From: Enterococcus sp. DIV2402
GTDB lineage: Bacteria; Bacillota; Bacilli; Lactobacillales; Enterococcaceae
Length of the DNA stretch: 64,000 nucleotides
Assembly: GCF_017426705.2 (NCBI RefSeq)
Contig: NZ_CP147251.1
Span: 2,208,501 to 2,272,500, forward strand
Reading direction: 5' to 3'
Shown here: piece by piece, positions 36,559 through 46,036 of the stretch
How positions within the stretch are numbered: the first letter of the stretch is position 1
Layout of the letters: every line of letters starts with the position of its first letter
Notes under the pieces: model-generated
What the model was told of the DNA's origin: nothing
Databases searched by the model: none
Seen by the model: the letters and a program-made list of their open reading frames with translations, nothing else
Made by a program: the position numbers and the translations under genes

Positions 36559-38316
36559 TTGACGGATGACAAGAGACCGCTCTTAGAACCGATTCCTTTT
36601 AATTTTTTTGAAGAACAATTCCATTCTTACAAGCAATTATCAGGGATACTCGCGCAGCAACCTTATGTATCAGATTATGCAGCATTTATCTCAATGAATC
36701 ATCTTTCTCCTATCTCCACTCTCTTTATTGATGCGAATCAGCGTATTCTGTATATCAATGACGCAGGTTTGCATCAAGCAAATGTGAGTAGAGAAGAAGT
36801 CCTTGGTCAAAAATTGGAAAAAGTTTTGCCAGTACATCTCAATGACACTGATTTCCAACAAATTTGGAATGATGGAACCGCTACAAACGGTTGGAATGGA
36901 ACAATTGATTACCAGCACACTTCCGGTGAAAGCCGAACACAATGGCTAAAATTTGTCCATTTTACGGCACCCAACGGAAAATTAGCGTATTATGGAATTT
37001 ACTTTATAGATAACGTTTCTATCAGAAATACGGATGAAGTGACGAATCACTTACCATACCTTGATTCGGTCACTCATTTACCAAATTTTAATCAATTTTC
37101 CTATGATATCCATCAAATTGAGCAAACCGCCCTTCCTCCAGAGTGTGCGGTAGCCTTATTCCGTTGTAGCAATCTTGCTGAAATTGCAGTTCTTTATTCG
37201 AAAGAAGTTCGGAAAGTGGTTGTTTTTGAAATGGTCAACAGAATTCAAGCAATGTTGCCAGAAAATTATAAACTTTATCGTTTGTCTCGTGAAATTTTCG
37301 GTGTTTTTACCAATCCTTTGGCTGACATGAACTCATTCCAACAATTATTAGAAACAATTCGCAACAAGCTTTTGGAACCAGTGATTACTACCGAACAAAC
37401 TGTTTTTATGAATATCGAGATTGGTGTCAGTTCCTTTCCTGAAGAAACCACGAGTCTTTGTACACTTCTTGAAGATGCTGAAATTGGTTTAAGTCAGCAT
37501 GAGAACAGTAAAATTGTCTATTATTCTAAAAAAATGACACAAGATTTCGTAATGAGTTTAAAAACAGTGGCTCGACTCACACCAGCAATTGCCAAGGATG
37601 AATTAGAAATGTATTATCAACCCCTGTTCAATCATGACAATGAAATTACTGGAGCAGAAGCTCTTCTTCGTTGGCATGATAGTGAGTTAGGCTATATACC
37701 ACCAAACACACTGATTAAACACGCCGAAAAACATGGTCATATATCTGAATTAACCTATTGGATTTTCGAACGAGTATTCAAAGATAAACTATATGAAACA
37801 CTTCCGAATATTTCTATCAATATTGATGTAACACAGATTGAACAGCCGAACTTTTTCCAAATGATTCAAACGTTAGTAAACAAACACAACGTTGATGCGC
37901 AGTCCATCATATTTGAAATAACTGAACATCAAGCAGTAGAAAATTCGGAAATTGGATTAAAAGTGATGAATCAATTAAAAGCGTTGGGTTTTAGAATTGC
38001 ATTAGACGATTTTGGTGTCGGTCACTCTGCCCTAGCATTACTTGGAACGCTTCCTGTAGACATTGTGAAAGTAGATGCCTCATTCATTACAAACCAAACG
38101 ATTGAAACTACTAAAGGCATTATCGCCAAACATATTGTGGCTTTATCTAAAAACCTGCAATTAAAAACGTGTTGTGAAGGCATTGAAACCGAAAATGAAG
38201 CAAAACTAGCTAAAACAATTAACTCTGATTACATGCAAGGATATTTATTTAGTTACCCTCTAACCGTCACTAAGTTTAAGCAATTTATCAAAGACTACAT
38301 TATTAGTGATGAATAA
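36559..38316 (+). CDS. PAS-(degenerate GGDEF)-EAL cyclic-di-GMP phosphodiesterase
   Basis: About 585 residues, no membrane helix. PAS domain (about 50-155: FIDANQRILYINDAG, GQKLEKVLP), a GGDEF-like domain (about 165-320) whose active-site loop reads RLSREIF instead of GGDEF, and an EAL domain (about 335-580) with intact motifs: YYQPLF, GAEALLRW, FEITEH, LDDFGVGHS, KVDASF, CEGIE, QGYLFSYPL. Degradation of c-di-GMP to pGpG is therefore likely, with PAS and GGDEF as sensors. I prefer TTG 36559 (AGGAGG 9 nt upstream) to GTG 36517. Cytosolic. Confidence 0.85.
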   Translation: MTDDKRPLLEPIPFNFFEEQFHSYKQLSGILAQQPYVSDYAAFISMNHLSPISTLFIDANQRILYINDAGLHQANVSREEVLGQKLEKVLPVHLNDTDFQQIWNDGTATNGWNGTIDYQHTSGESRTQWLKFVHFTAPNGKLAYYGIYFIDNVSIRNTDEVTNHLPYLDSVTHLPNFNQFSYDIHQIEQTALPPECAVALFRCSNLAEIAVLYSKEVRKVVVFEMVNRIQAMLPENYKLYRLSREIFGVFTNPLADMNSFQQLLETIRNKLLEPVITTEQTVFMNIEIGVSSFPEETTSLCTLLEDAEIGLSQHENSKIVYYSKKMTQDFVMSLKTVARLTPAIAKDELEMYYQPLFNHDNEITGAEALLRWHDSELGYIPPNTLIKHAEKHGHISELTYWIFERVFKDKLYETLPNISINIDVTQIEQPNFFQMIQTLVNKHNVDAQSIIFEITEHQAVENSEIGLKVMNQLKALGFRIALDDFGVGHSALALLGTLPVDIVKVDASFITNQTIETTKGIIAKHIVALSKNLQLKTCCEGIETENEAKLAKTINSDYMQGYLFSYPLTVTKFKQFIKDYIISDE

Positions 38317-38354
38317 AAATACAATAGTATAATGGAAAGAAGTGAATCAAAACG

Positions 38355-39434
38355 ATGCAACAATTAATTGTTCGTGGAGCACCTCAAGAATATGAATGTC
38401 GAGTCGGTGCATGGCAAAATTTAGAAGAGCATTTATTAAAACGAAACATAAATAGCGTGTTAATTCTTCATGGAAAAGACTCTTGGGAAGCAGCTAAAGC
38501 TTATTTCCCTCAACTAACAGCAGTTACTGCTCATTTTGAATATTATGGTGGCGATTGCACTGATGAAAAAACAACTTTTTTCAGTCAACTGATTCAGCAA
38601 AAAAACATTGAAGGAATTGTTGCAGTAGGTGGTGGTAAAGTAGCCGATTTAGGAAAAGCAGTTGCCAACAAAACGCAAGTCCCTATCTGCATTTTACCAA
38701 CTTTGGCAGCGACATGTGCTGCTTATACCCCCTTAAGTGTCGTTTATTTTGAAGATGGGGCGATGGATCGATATGACGTATTCAACCGTGCCAATGCATT
38801 AGTTTTAGTTGAGCCGGAAGTGATTTTACATTCCCCAATTGAATTAATGGTCGCAGGAATTGGCGACACACTAGCAAAATGGTACGAAGCTGAACCAATT
38901 ATTGCACAACTTGCTGTTAAACCAATCGAAATTCAAGTAGCTGAATTTGCTGCTAAAAAATGTCGCGATGTTTTATTAACAGACAGTGCCGATGCGTTAC
39001 TAGCGATGAAAAACCAAACCTTGACACCAGCATTTTTAAATGTTTTAGAAACAAATATTTTGCTTGCTGGAATGGTTGGCGGCTATGGTGATGATTTTGG
39101 TAGAACTTCTGGTGCGCATTCGCTTCATGATGCATTAACTATTTTACCAGATAGTCATAAGCACCTACATGGCAATAAAGTTGCATATTGCATTTTAGTT
39201 CAACTAGTTATTGAGAATAAATTCGCTGAAATTGAGCAATTATTACCTTTTTATCAACAATTAAATTTACCAATTTCATTAAAAGCGATGAATCTTCACT
39301 TAACAGATGAAGATTATCAACGTATTGCTGAACGTGCATCCTTACCAGGAGAAACGATTCACTTACTAAAAGAGACGATTACACCTGAAGTAATTGTTTC
39401 AGCAATGAAAAAACTAGAAGCCATCACAAATTAA
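38355..39434 (+). CDS. GldA-like iron/zinc alcohol dehydrogenase family protein
   Basis: 359 residues, glycerol dehydrogenase-like. NAD motif VAVGGGKVADLGKA (about 91-104) and PTLAATCAAYTPLSV; metal ligands expected from GIGDTLAKW (Asp), SGAHSLHDAL (His) and HKHLHGNKVAY (His). It may oxidise a polyol or reduce a hydroxyketone; the substrate is unknown. About 38 bp after the EAL gene in the same direction with a weak ribosome site, so possibly co-transcribed, then a strong terminator. Confidence 0.82.
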   Translation: MQQLIVRGAPQEYECRVGAWQNLEEHLLKRNINSVLILHGKDSWEAAKAYFPQLTAVTAHFEYYGGDCTDEKTTFFSQLIQQKNIEGIVAVGGGKVADLGKAVANKTQVPICILPTLAATCAAYTPLSVVYFEDGAMDRYDVFNRANALVLVEPEVILHSPIELMVAGIGDTLAKWYEAEPIIAQLAVKPIEIQVAEFAAKKCRDVLLTDSADALLAMKNQTLTPAFLNVLETNILLAGMVGGYGDDFGRTSGAHSLHDALTILPDSHKHLHGNKVAYCILVQLVIENKFAEIEQLLPFYQQLNLPISLKAMNLHLTDEDYQRIAERASLPGETIHLLKETITPEVIVSAMKKLEAITN

Positions 39435-39440
39435 AATTTT

Positions 39441-39495
39441 AAAAAACATCAGAACGATATTGAGCACTCTCATTTCTATCGTTCCGATGTTTTTT
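39441..39495. terminator. Bidirectional terminator between the GldA-like gene and tag
   Basis: About 18-bp stem AAAAAACATC-GAACGATA with TATCGTTC-GATGTTTTTT, one mismatch, between convergent genes. Confidence 0.8.
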
Positions 39496-40036
39496 ATTTA
39501 AAGGAGCAAGAAATCAAATGGTCATTGACCATCCCAACTGATTGCATAAAAGCATACACACTTGTTGGTCCTAAAAATTTAAATCCTGCTTGTTTTAATT
39601 CCTTACTTATTGTCTTAGCTAACTCTGTAGATGCTGGAACTTCGTGAGTATTTTGCCATTGATTAATGATAGGTTCTTCGACAAATTGCCATATAAAAAT
39701 ATCAAAGCTGCCATATTTTTCTTGAATTTTTAAATAAGCTTGTGCGTTATTGATGAGTGCTTCAATCTTTTTTCGGTGACGAATCACGCCTGGATTAGCC
39801 AATAATGCTAAAATTTTATCTTCTTGATAATCGGCAATTTTATGATAGTCAAAAGAATCAAACGCCTCTCGCATGCTTTCCCTTTTTTTCAAAATAGTGG
39901 ACCAGCTCAAGCCTGCTTGCATGCTCTCTAATACTAACATTTCAAATAATTTTGCTTCATCGTGTAATGGTTTCCCCCATTCATAATCATGATAAAGCTG
40001 TTCTAATTCATTCGTTGCCCAATCGCATCGCTTCAT
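39494..40036 (-). CDS. tag: DNA-3-methyladenine glycosylase I
   Basis: 180 residues of the Tag family. Zinc ligands Cys4 (KRCDWA), His16 (LYHDYEWG) and the C-terminal NDHLISC pair; LVLESMQAGLSWSTILKKR is the helix-hairpin-helix base-excision core, and GFKFLGPTSVYAFMQSVGMVNDH the conserved C-terminal block. Removes 3-methyladenine from alkylated DNA. Last of the GNAT-DUF6054-tag group on the minus strand. Confidence 0.93.
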   Translation of the reverse strand: MKRCDWATNELEQLYHDYEWGKPLHDEAKLFEMLVLESMQAGLSWSTILKKRESMREAFDSFDYHKIADYQEDKILALLANPGVIRHRKKIEALINNAQAYLKIQEKYGSFDIFIWQFVEEPIINQWQNTHEVPASTELAKTISKELKQAGFKFLGPTSVYAFMQSVGMVNDHLISCSFK

Positions 40037-40053
40037 TAATTTTTACCTTCTTT

Positions 40054-40392
40054 TCATTTTTCAATTTCCTGAATAGCTGGTACAACTGTTCGCAAAAAGT
40101 TGTCTTCACTAATTGTGTTAAATTTGAAAATCATGCCTTGACTACCACCCGTAGAGATAACTGTTACATGAGTTGCATCCATATCAGAGACAACAGTTAA
40201 ATGCAAACTTACTCGATTATCACCTAACCATCCATAACGTTCATACGCATGAATTGCCACCTTAGTATCTCCAACTTGAAATTCAGTGCTTTCTTCTAAG
40301 GAACAAGTACTACTGCCGTTCACAATTGTCGTACTAAGGAACGTCAACACTTCTTCAAATGTGCCATTTACATCTGCTTCATAGATTGCCAT
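40054..40392 (-). CDS. DUF6054 family protein
   Basis: 112 residues; MAIYEADVNGTFEEVLTFL then HAYERYGWLGDNRVSLHLTVV and STGGSQGMIFKFNTISEDNFL. This pattern fits the small DUF6054 family of Firmicutes, function unknown, predicted soluble. The start is ATG 40392 with GAGGTGG 6 nt upstream; two earlier in-frame ATGs overlap that site. 17 bp upstream of tag, so co-transcribed. Confidence 0.65.
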   Translation of the reverse strand: MAIYEADVNGTFEEVLTFLSTTIVNGSSTCSLEESTEFQVGDTKVAIHAYERYGWLGDNRVSLHLTVVSDMDATHVTVISTGGSQGMIFKFNTISEDNFLRTVVPAIQEIEK

Positions 40393-40456
40393 GTTCATCC
40401 ACCTCATGTTCTTAATTTATGCACTAGCTAAAGCTTTCTAATCATTTTATTTATAG

Positions 40457-40960
40457 TTAATCGATTCCTACTTTTTGGCTTCGACGCTCCATTAATACGG
40501 TATCTCGCCAAACACCAAAACGATCTTTACCGATTTTTTCACGATAACCTACTTGACGAAAACCACACTTTTCATGTAGTAGAATACTTCCGCTATTATT
40601 CGCAAAAATATCAGCTTCCAACATCCAAAAACCTTTTTCTTCAGATAAAATTATCAAGTTTTCCAATAAACGTGTTGCTACCCCTTTTCCTTGATAGTCT
40701 TGATCGATATAGATACTAACTTCTGCTACACCATAATATTCTGGAATTTTTTCATACGCTTGTTTTAAAGAAGTCCATCCAATCACTCGTTCACCATCTA
40801 ATGCCACTAATCGGCCAATTGGCAGACGTTCGTCATCAAATTCTTCATAACTCAACGTTTCAATATCAAAAGTAGCTAAATTCGTTTCCATTCCTTGTCG
40901 ATAAATAGCATAGACTTGAGACCAATCCGTCGCGGTCATTTCTCTTAATTCAATCTTCAT
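40457..40960 (-). CDS. GNAT N-acetyltransferase (Pat/phosphinothricin acetyltransferase-like)
   Basis: 167 residues. GNAT core with acetyl-CoA loop YQGKGVATRLLENLI (about 102-116) and the Pat-like C-terminal LHEKCGFRQVGYREKIGKDRFGVWRDTVLMER in segments. It acetylates a small amine or amino acid; the substrate is unknown. ATG 40960 has AAAGGAG 7 nt upstream; the preceding TTG is less likely. About 64 bp upstream of the DUF6054 gene on the same strand. Confidence 0.8.
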   Translation of the reverse strand: MKIELREMTATDWSQVYAIYRQGMETNLATFDIETLSYEEFDDERLPIGRLVALDGERVIGWTSLKQAYEKIPEYYGVAEVSIYIDQDYQGKGVATRLLENLIILSEEKGFWMLEADIFANNSGSILLHEKCGFRQVGYREKIGKDRFGVWRDTVLMERRSQKVGID

Positions 40961-41103
40961 CAAAAAACTCCTTTCATTTCTATTTTCTTATAGATAGTAA
41001 ACGATTGCAACTATTCTATGAGGCATTCCGACATTTTAGAACGTACGTTTGCTTACGTAAGAAAATATGCTATAATTTAACTAAAAGAAAATAGGTGATG
41101 ATG

Positions 41104-41457
41104 ATGATGAAAACAAATCTAGAACGAGTCTATAAAATGACTTTTGCCAGTGTGTATCCAATGTATATTACAAAAGTTGAAAAAAAAGGCCGTTCAAAAG
41201 CTGAACTAGATACCATAATTGAATGGCTCACAGGATTTGATTCAACTACTTTACAACAACTGATTGACGAGCAAGTCACTTTTGAAGAGTTTTTTAAACG
41301 TGCGACATTAAATGAAAATGTTTCTTTAATTACTGGAGTGATTTGTGGCGTACGAATTGAAGAGATTGAAGACCCGTTAATGAAACAAATTCGTTATTTA
41401 GATAAAGTTGTAGATGAATTAGCAAAAGGTAAAAAAATGGAAAAAATTATGCGCTAG
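41104..41457 (+). CDS. DUF2200 family protein
   Basis: About 117 residues: [33 protein letters not shown], then a core of [17 protein letters not shown] and [31 protein letters not shown], matching the DUF2200 family of unknown function. The start is ambiguous: GTG at 41095 is followed by four in-frame ATGs (41098 to 41107); AGGTG at 41093 best fits ATG 41104 or 41107. A TTGCTT/TATAAT promoter lies just upstream (about 41050-41075). Confidence 0.78.
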   Translation: MMKTNLERVYKMTFASVYPMYITKVEKKGRSKAELDTIIEWLTGFDSTTLQQLIDEQVTFEEFFKRATLNENVSLITGVICGVRIEEIEDPLMKQIRYLDKVVDELAKGKKMEKIMR

Positions 41458-41476
41458 AGGTGAGACCATCACCTCT
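41456..41476 (+). terminator. Terminator after the DUF2200 gene
   Basis: 8-bp stem AGAGGTGA/TCACCTCT with a 5-nt loop and TTTTTATTTTT. It overlaps the stop codons of both convergent genes. Confidence 0.75.
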
Positions 41477-42005
41477 TTTTATTTTTCCATTCCTTGGCCA
41501 AAAGACCATAGATTAACGTATCTGTCCATTCACCTTTGTTCCAAAAGTCTTCTTTAAAGTCGCCTTCTTTTCGCATACCCAAACGTAAGCAAACATTTTC
41601 TGATGCTTGATTACGTTTATCTAATATTGCTTGAATGCGATGAATGTTGTGTTGTTGGAATAACTGAGTAATTACAGTTTGCAGTGCTTCAGTTGCGAAG
41701 CCTTGTCCACCATATTCAGGGTGAAACGTATAGCCAATTTCAACCGTTTCTCGCATTTCTGTGTAAAATACTGTAAGATCACCAATAATCGTTCCTTGAT
41801 AGTTAACGGCCAAATGCAAACTATTTTCTGTAGACAATGTCTGGTCCTTTATTTTTTTCATGAAGGATGCTTTGGCATTTTCTTTCGTCCATGGTTCATG
41901 CAACAAATAACGACATACATCAATCCGTTGATAAATCTCAAAGGTTTCATCAAAATCCTCCATAATAAATGGTCGGATTGTTAAACGTTCTGTTTGTAAG
42001 TTCAT
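41469..42005 (-). CDS. GNAT N-acetyltransferase (RimJ/RimL type)
   Basis: 178 residues: TERLTIRPFIMEDFDETFEIYQ at the start, acetyl-CoA loop YGGQGFATEALQTVI near 95-110, and ASENVCLRLGMRKEGDFKEDFWNKGEWTDTLIYGLL in segments near the end, the usual RimJ/RimL-like arrangement. Acetylates protein N-termini or small amines; target unknown. Single gene, ribosome site AAGGAGG. Confidence 0.83.
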   Translation of the reverse strand: MNLQTERLTIRPFIMEDFDETFEIYQRIDVCRYLLHEPWTKENAKASFMKKIKDQTLSTENSLHLAVNYQGTIIGDLTVFYTEMRETVEIGYTFHPEYGGQGFATEALQTVITQLFQQHNIHRIQAILDKRNQASENVCLRLGMRKEGDFKEDFWNKGEWTDTLIYGLLAKEWKNKKR

Positions 42006-42091
42006 TTTTTCCCTCCTTTTTATTAGTATAACAAAGAACTATCCTTTCTACTCAGCTCAATGGTATAATAAACAAAAAAGAGGTGATGAAT

Positions 42092-43885
42092 ATGAATTTC
42101 GCACAAAAAAGTCGTGCACGATTAAGAAATATGTCGTTAGCAATCACTCGTTTTTGGTTTTCAATCATTGTTTTTATTTTAACTACGGGAACTGTGATGT
42201 TTGCTATTGAGACAGAAACTGATTTGAGCAAAGAAATTTTAACCTTAGTTATGGCTGGGTTATTAGGCATTGCGGTTCGCTTAATTTGCGAACGACTTTC
42301 CAATCGACCCTTCCAAATTCCGTTGTTGCTTTATGCAAATGTTCTTTTATTCTCCGTTGGTTACTATCTCTACCTATACTACACTGACTTCTATTTATAT
42401 TTAACAGGCGTTCGTAGTGGGATTTTAGTATTTATTATTTGTATGAGCATCATTTGGATTCCTTCCATTAAGCGTGATGAATTTGCTTTTTCTCGTAGTT
42501 TTATGGTCTTTGTAAAGGCTCAATTTGTAGCCATACTCTTTTCACTCGTTTTAATGCTTGGGCTGTACGCAATTGTTGGCGCATATAGCTTTCTGATTCA
42601 AACAGTTGATTACACTATTTACGCCCACATTGGTGCACTGACATGGTTTGGTTTCTTCACATTGTATTTCTTATCGTTAATTCCCCATTTTCCAACTAAT
42701 ATTGAATCAGCTGATGATAATTATTTACAAGCAGCTATGGTTCCAAGATTCTTAGAAATTCTGCTTTCTTATATTGTCATCCCAATTATTATCGCATATA
42801 CCTTGATTCTATTGCTTTATATTATACAAAATATCACCGGAGATTTTTGGAATAACAGTCTCTTAGAACCGCTTTTAGTTAGTTATGTTGTAGCTGGTTG
42901 GTTTACTTTATTCTTAATTGATACTCTCGAAAACAAAACGGTACGATTATTTAAGAAATTATTCCCGCCTCTGCTATTTATCGTAACAGCTTTACAAGGA
43001 GCCTCTTCATTTATTAAGTTCCAGCAACTAGGTATTACGGATGGTCGCTATTTTATTTTATTGTTCGTTATTTTTTCAACACTTTCAAGTTTGATTTATT
43101 TATTTTGGCATAGAAAAATGTCATGGATTCCTGGTCTATTGATTTTTTTATCCATCATTTCAATTTTACCGTACATCGATGCTGTTTCGATTGGAACGTA
43201 TAGTCAAACTCAACAACTCGAAACAACACTCAATCGAAATGATATGTTAGCAAATAATACGATTCAACCCAATAGCAAGTTATCAACAGCTGATAAAAAA
43301 CGAATTGTTGAAAGTTATAACTATTTACAAAAAGTTGACGAGTTAGATAAATTACCTTATTTTGATACAAATTATTTAAGTAGTCGTGAATTCGCAGAAG
43401 TTTTTGGATTTGATCGTTATTCTTTAGATACCCCTACACCTAACCAAGGTTATCCGCAAGCAAAAAATGTTTATATCGATATGGATCAAGAACAAGGTCT
43501 GCAATTGGATGTATCAAACGCTAATTTATTTTTACCATTCTCTGTTTACGATGGTAAAATTGCACAAGCAGGTGATACCAATGAGTTGACGATCACCTAT
43601 CAAGATCAAGAGTATCAATTAGTTTGGGAAGAAGATGCCGAGAAGAAATTAACCTTGGTACTTAAAGATCAAGAACAAACATTAGCTTCTTATGATTTGC
43701 GCTTCTTACGTGAAATCGAAAAATTGAATGTTTCCAATGAAAATGTCACCTTGCCACCAGAAGAATTAACGTTCAGTGAACAATTTGATAATTTGACATT
43801 AACCTTATATGTAACCCGTTTATTTGTAGAAGAAGAACGAAATATTGACGGTGATTTTTATCTACTACTTTCGTTTACTCAATAA
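42092..43885 (+). CDS. DUF4153 multi-spanning membrane protein
   Basis: 597 residues with about ten to twelve membrane helices in the first 380 residues and a soluble C-terminal part (about 390-597) that is presumably extracytoplasmic. Matches the DUF4153 family, function unknown. The start is ATG 42092 (AGAGGTG 6 nt upstream) rather than the GTG or ATG just before it. Own promoter likely; terminator behind. Confidence 0.78.
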   Translation: MNFAQKSRARLRNMSLAITRFWFSIIVFILTTGTVMFAIETETDLSKEILTLVMAGLLGIAVRLICERLSNRPFQIPLLLYANVLLFSVGYYLYLYYTDFYLYLTGVRSGILVFIICMSIIWIPSIKRDEFAFSRSFMVFVKAQFVAILFSLVLMLGLYAIVGAYSFLIQTVDYTIYAHIGALTWFGFFTLYFLSLIPHFPTNIESADDNYLQAAMVPRFLEILLSYIVIPIIIAYTLILLLYIIQNITGDFWNNSLLEPLLVSYVVAGWFTLFLIDTLENKTVRLFKKLFPPLLFIVTALQGASSFIKFQQLGITDGRYFILLFVIFSTLSSLIYLFWHRKMSWIPGLLIFLSIISILPYIDAVSIGTYSQTQQLETTLNRNDMLANNTIQPNSKLSTADKKRIVESYNYLQKVDELDKLPYFDTNYLSSREFAEVFGFDRYSLDTPTPNQGYPQAKNVYIDMDQEQGLQLDVSNANLFLPFSVYDGKIAQAGDTNELTITYQDQEYQLVWEEDAEKKLTLVLKDQEQTLASYDLRFLREIEKLNVSNENVTLPPEELTFSEQFDNLTLTLYVTRLFVEEERNIDGDFYLLLSFTQ

Positions 43886-43889
43886 AGAT

Positions 43890-43919
43890 AACTTCGCAAG
43901 AACTCTTTCTTGCGAAGTT
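43890..43919 (+). terminator. Terminator after the DUF4153 gene
   Basis: 13-bp perfect stem AACTTCGCAAGAA/TTCTTGCGAAGTT, 4-nt loop, then TTTCTATTT. Confidence 0.85.
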
Positions 43920-43944
43920 TTTCTATTTCAAAAGGAGAGGAACT

Positions 43945-44844
43945 ATGTTTAACATTGCTCGTATTTTTGAACGTCATCAGTTGTTCATCACTGACTATTA
44001 TGAAATTTCCTCAGGCTTCTCAAACACAAAAAAATATCTATTAACTAGTGGGGATAAAAAATATTTATTAAAAATTTATCCTCTAGCTAAATTTGAACGT
44101 TTGCAACAGCAACAAGTTTTCTTGAAACAACATCAAAAAAATCATGTACATTGTCAGACACCTATTTTTTACGATACGTTTGAACGTGAACAACTCTGTT
44201 ACTTCATTTTCAACTATCTTTCGGGAATTACGTTAGCAGAACTTCTTCCGACAGTCACTCGAACGAAACAATATGAATTAGGTATTCAAGCAGGTCGAGA
44301 ACTAAAGAAAATTCATTTACTCCCCTCGCCTGAATTTGATTGGTATCAAACACGTTACCAAAAATATCAACTGAAGAAAAAGCAATGCGCGGCATTAAAT
44401 TTACATTTTTATCATCAAAAAGAAATCGAAACCTTTATCGAAGAAAATTTTTATTTGTTAAAAAATAGCACGATATGTTTTCAACACGATGATTTCCACC
44501 CACAAAATTTGCTTTATCATCAACAAAAAGTTTTTGTTCTAGATTTTGATTCATTCGATTGGGGTGATCCATGGGAAGAATTTTTTAAGCTTCCCAAATA
44601 TACAACGCCGGTTAGCGTTGCCTTTGCTAAAGGACAACTCATAGGCTATTTCGATGGACACATTCCACAAAACTTTTGGAAAAAATATCACTTATTTGTA
44701 GCATTAAATTGTCACGCCAGTCAGCTTGGTGGGTATCACTTTGGAAATTGTGTCGCCGTCCAAGAGCGAACCAAATACATTATCCAAACACATTCTTTTT
44801 CTGATGATCCTCCTGCATGGTTTCAACGAAATAACACCAATTAG
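43945..44844 (+). CDS. APH-family phosphotransferase
   Basis: 299 residues, aminoglycoside/choline kinase fold. KYLLKIYP carries the ATP-binding Lys, FQHDDFHPQNLLYH (about 190-203) the catalytic Asp loop, and VLDFDSFDWGDPWEE (about 208-222) the metal Asp. It phosphorylates a small hydroxylated molecule; resistance to an aminoglycoside or macrolide is possible but not implied, since many members are metabolic. Ribosome site AAAGGAGAGG. Stands alone. Confidence 0.8.
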   Translation: MFNIARIFERHQLFITDYYEISSGFSNTKKYLLTSGDKKYLLKIYPLAKFERLQQQQVFLKQHQKNHVHCQTPIFYDTFEREQLCYFIFNYLSGITLAELLPTVTRTKQYELGIQAGRELKKIHLLPSPEFDWYQTRYQKYQLKKKQCAALNLHFYHQKEIETFIEENFYLLKNSTICFQHDDFHPQNLLYHQQKVFVLDFDSFDWGDPWEEFFKLPKYTTPVSVAFAKGQLIGYFDGHIPQNFWKKYHLFVALNCHASQLGGYHFGNCVAVQERTKYIIQTHSFSDDPPAWFQRNNTN

Positions 44845-44862
44845 TTTCTACTAATTGGTGTT
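44833..44862. terminator. Bidirectional terminator after the APH-like gene
   Basis: 13-bp perfect stem AACACCAATTAGT/ACTAATTGGTGTT, 4-nt loop, then GTTTTATTTTA. The stop codon lies in the stem. Confidence 0.8.
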
Positions 44863-44865
44863 GTT

Positions 44866-45078
44866 TTATTTTATCCATTTTTTTGTTACAAAATATGCCC
44901 AAACAATTTGACCGATTAATGAAAAAATAAAAGATACCCCCACAATGATTAATACAATTTCTTTTATTTCTTCCGTTAACGTAAGTTCAATTCCTTCTAG
45001 TTTTTGTATTTCTAGAAAGAAAACACTTAAAACCAAACTGACCAATACAATACAAACAATAATAAAAAGCGCTCCCAT
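44866..45078 (-). CDS. Small two-helix membrane protein
   Basis: 70 residues: MGALFIIVCIVLVSLVLSVFFL as helix 1 and EIVLIIVGVSFIFSLIGQIVWAYF as helix 2, with a charged loop between and a basic tail TKKWIK. No family recognised. Ribosome site GGAGGAGTGG makes it credible as a gene. Function unknown. Confidence 0.6.
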   Translation of the reverse strand: MGALFIIVCIVLVSLVLSVFFLEIQKLEGIELTLTEEIKEIVLIIVGVSFIFSLIGQIVWAYFVTKKWIK

Positions 45079-45262
45079 TCCACTCCTCCCTTCATTTCTT
45101 TTATTCTAACAAGTTTTCTAACAAGAAGAAATAAAAAAAATGAAAAATACCGATTCAATTAAAATCTTATTTTTTTGTTTTTTCTTCTTTACAAACCGAA
45201 CAAACATTCGTATAATATAAATACAAACATTCGTTCGCATTTATTGAAGAGGTGAGAAAAAA

Positions 45263-45478
45263 ATGAAAGCAATCCGTCGTTTTGGTTTAATGTTAACAAT
45301 TCTCTTAATTGGTATTGTTATTGGTAATTTTGGTATGTTAACAGCAATTTTAATTGTATGTCCTCTCTTTACTTTTTGGTTAATTCTTTGGGATGATAAA
45401 AAATTCCGTCAAGCTGAACGCAAACACTATCAAGAGCAAGAAGAATACTATTCTTCTGAATATTATCACTATGAATAA
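45263..45478 (+). CDS. Small membrane protein with acidic-tyrosine-rich tail
   Basis: 71 residues: basic start MKAIRRFG, two helices (about 8-42), then a soluble tail rich in Glu, Gln and Tyr (KHYQEQEEYYSSEYYHYE). Good ribosome site GAAGAGGTG and a terminator directly behind support expression. No family recognised. Confidence 0.65.
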   Translation: MKAIRRFGLMLTILLIGIVIGNFGMLTAILIVCPLFTFWLILWDDKKFRQAERKHYQEQEEYYSSEYYHYE

Positions 45479-45511
45479 AAATAGCGTAAGAGATGCTCTT
45501 ACGCTATTTTT
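45477..45511. terminator. Bidirectional terminator between the small membrane gene and apt
   Basis: 16-bp perfect stem AAAAATAGCGTAAGAG/CTCTTACGCTATTTTT, 3-nt loop. Confidence 0.85.
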
Positions 45512-45512
45512 A

Positions 45513-46025
45513 TTAGTATTCCATTAATGTTAAAATGTCATAACCTTCAATTTTATCGCGCCCATGTAAATCCATCAACTCAATTAAGAACGCACAACCA
45601 ACTACTACGCCTCCTAATTTTTCGATTAATTCAATCGTTGCTTTAATTGTTCCACCAGTTGCTAAAAGATCATCGCAAATCAAGACACGTTGTCCAGGTT
45701 TGATTGCATCTGCATGTAGCGTTAAAGTATCGCTACCATATTCTAAATCGTAGGACACTTCAATCGTTTCGCGAGGCAATTTCCCAGGTTTACGTACTGG
45801 AGCAAAACCGACACCTAATTCATAAGCTACCGGACAACCGACGATAAATCCACGGGCTTCTGGTCCTACGACCATGTCAATTTGTTGCTCTTTTGCATAG
45901 TCAACAATTTCTTTAGTCGCTGCTCGATAGGCATCTCCATCAGCCATTAAGGGTGAGATATCTCGGAAAATAATTCCTTTTGATGGATAGTCTGGAATGC
46001 TGGCAATGTAATCTTTTAAATTCAT
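45513..46025 (-). CDS. apt: Adenine phosphoribosyltransferase
   Basis: 170 residues. PRPP-binding loop [13 protein letters not shown] (about 120-132), GPEARGFI near 62-69 and the N-terminal [18 protein letters not shown] typical of APRT. Converts adenine and PRPP to AMP, recycling the adenine released by MTA/SAH nucleosidase. The start is ATG 46025 (AGGAGG 8 nt upstream, overlapping the recJ stop), not the frame's earlier codon. Co-transcribed with recJ. Confidence 0.95.
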   Translation of the reverse strand: MNLKDYIASIPDYPSKGIIFRDISPLMADGDAYRAATKEIVDYAKEQQIDMVVGPEARGFIVGCPVAYELGVGFAPVRKPGKLPRETIEVSYDLEYGSDTLTLHADAIKPGQRVLICDDLLATGGTIKATIELIEKLGGVVVGCAFLIELMDLHGRDKIEGYDILTLMEY

Positions 46026-46036
46026 ATTTTTTCCTC

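Noticed and set aside
41095..41109. GTG followed by four in-frame ATGs at the DUF2200 gene start as a phase-variable tract
   Set aside because: The repeat unit is three bases, so copy changes would not alter the frame; it only makes the start ambiguous.
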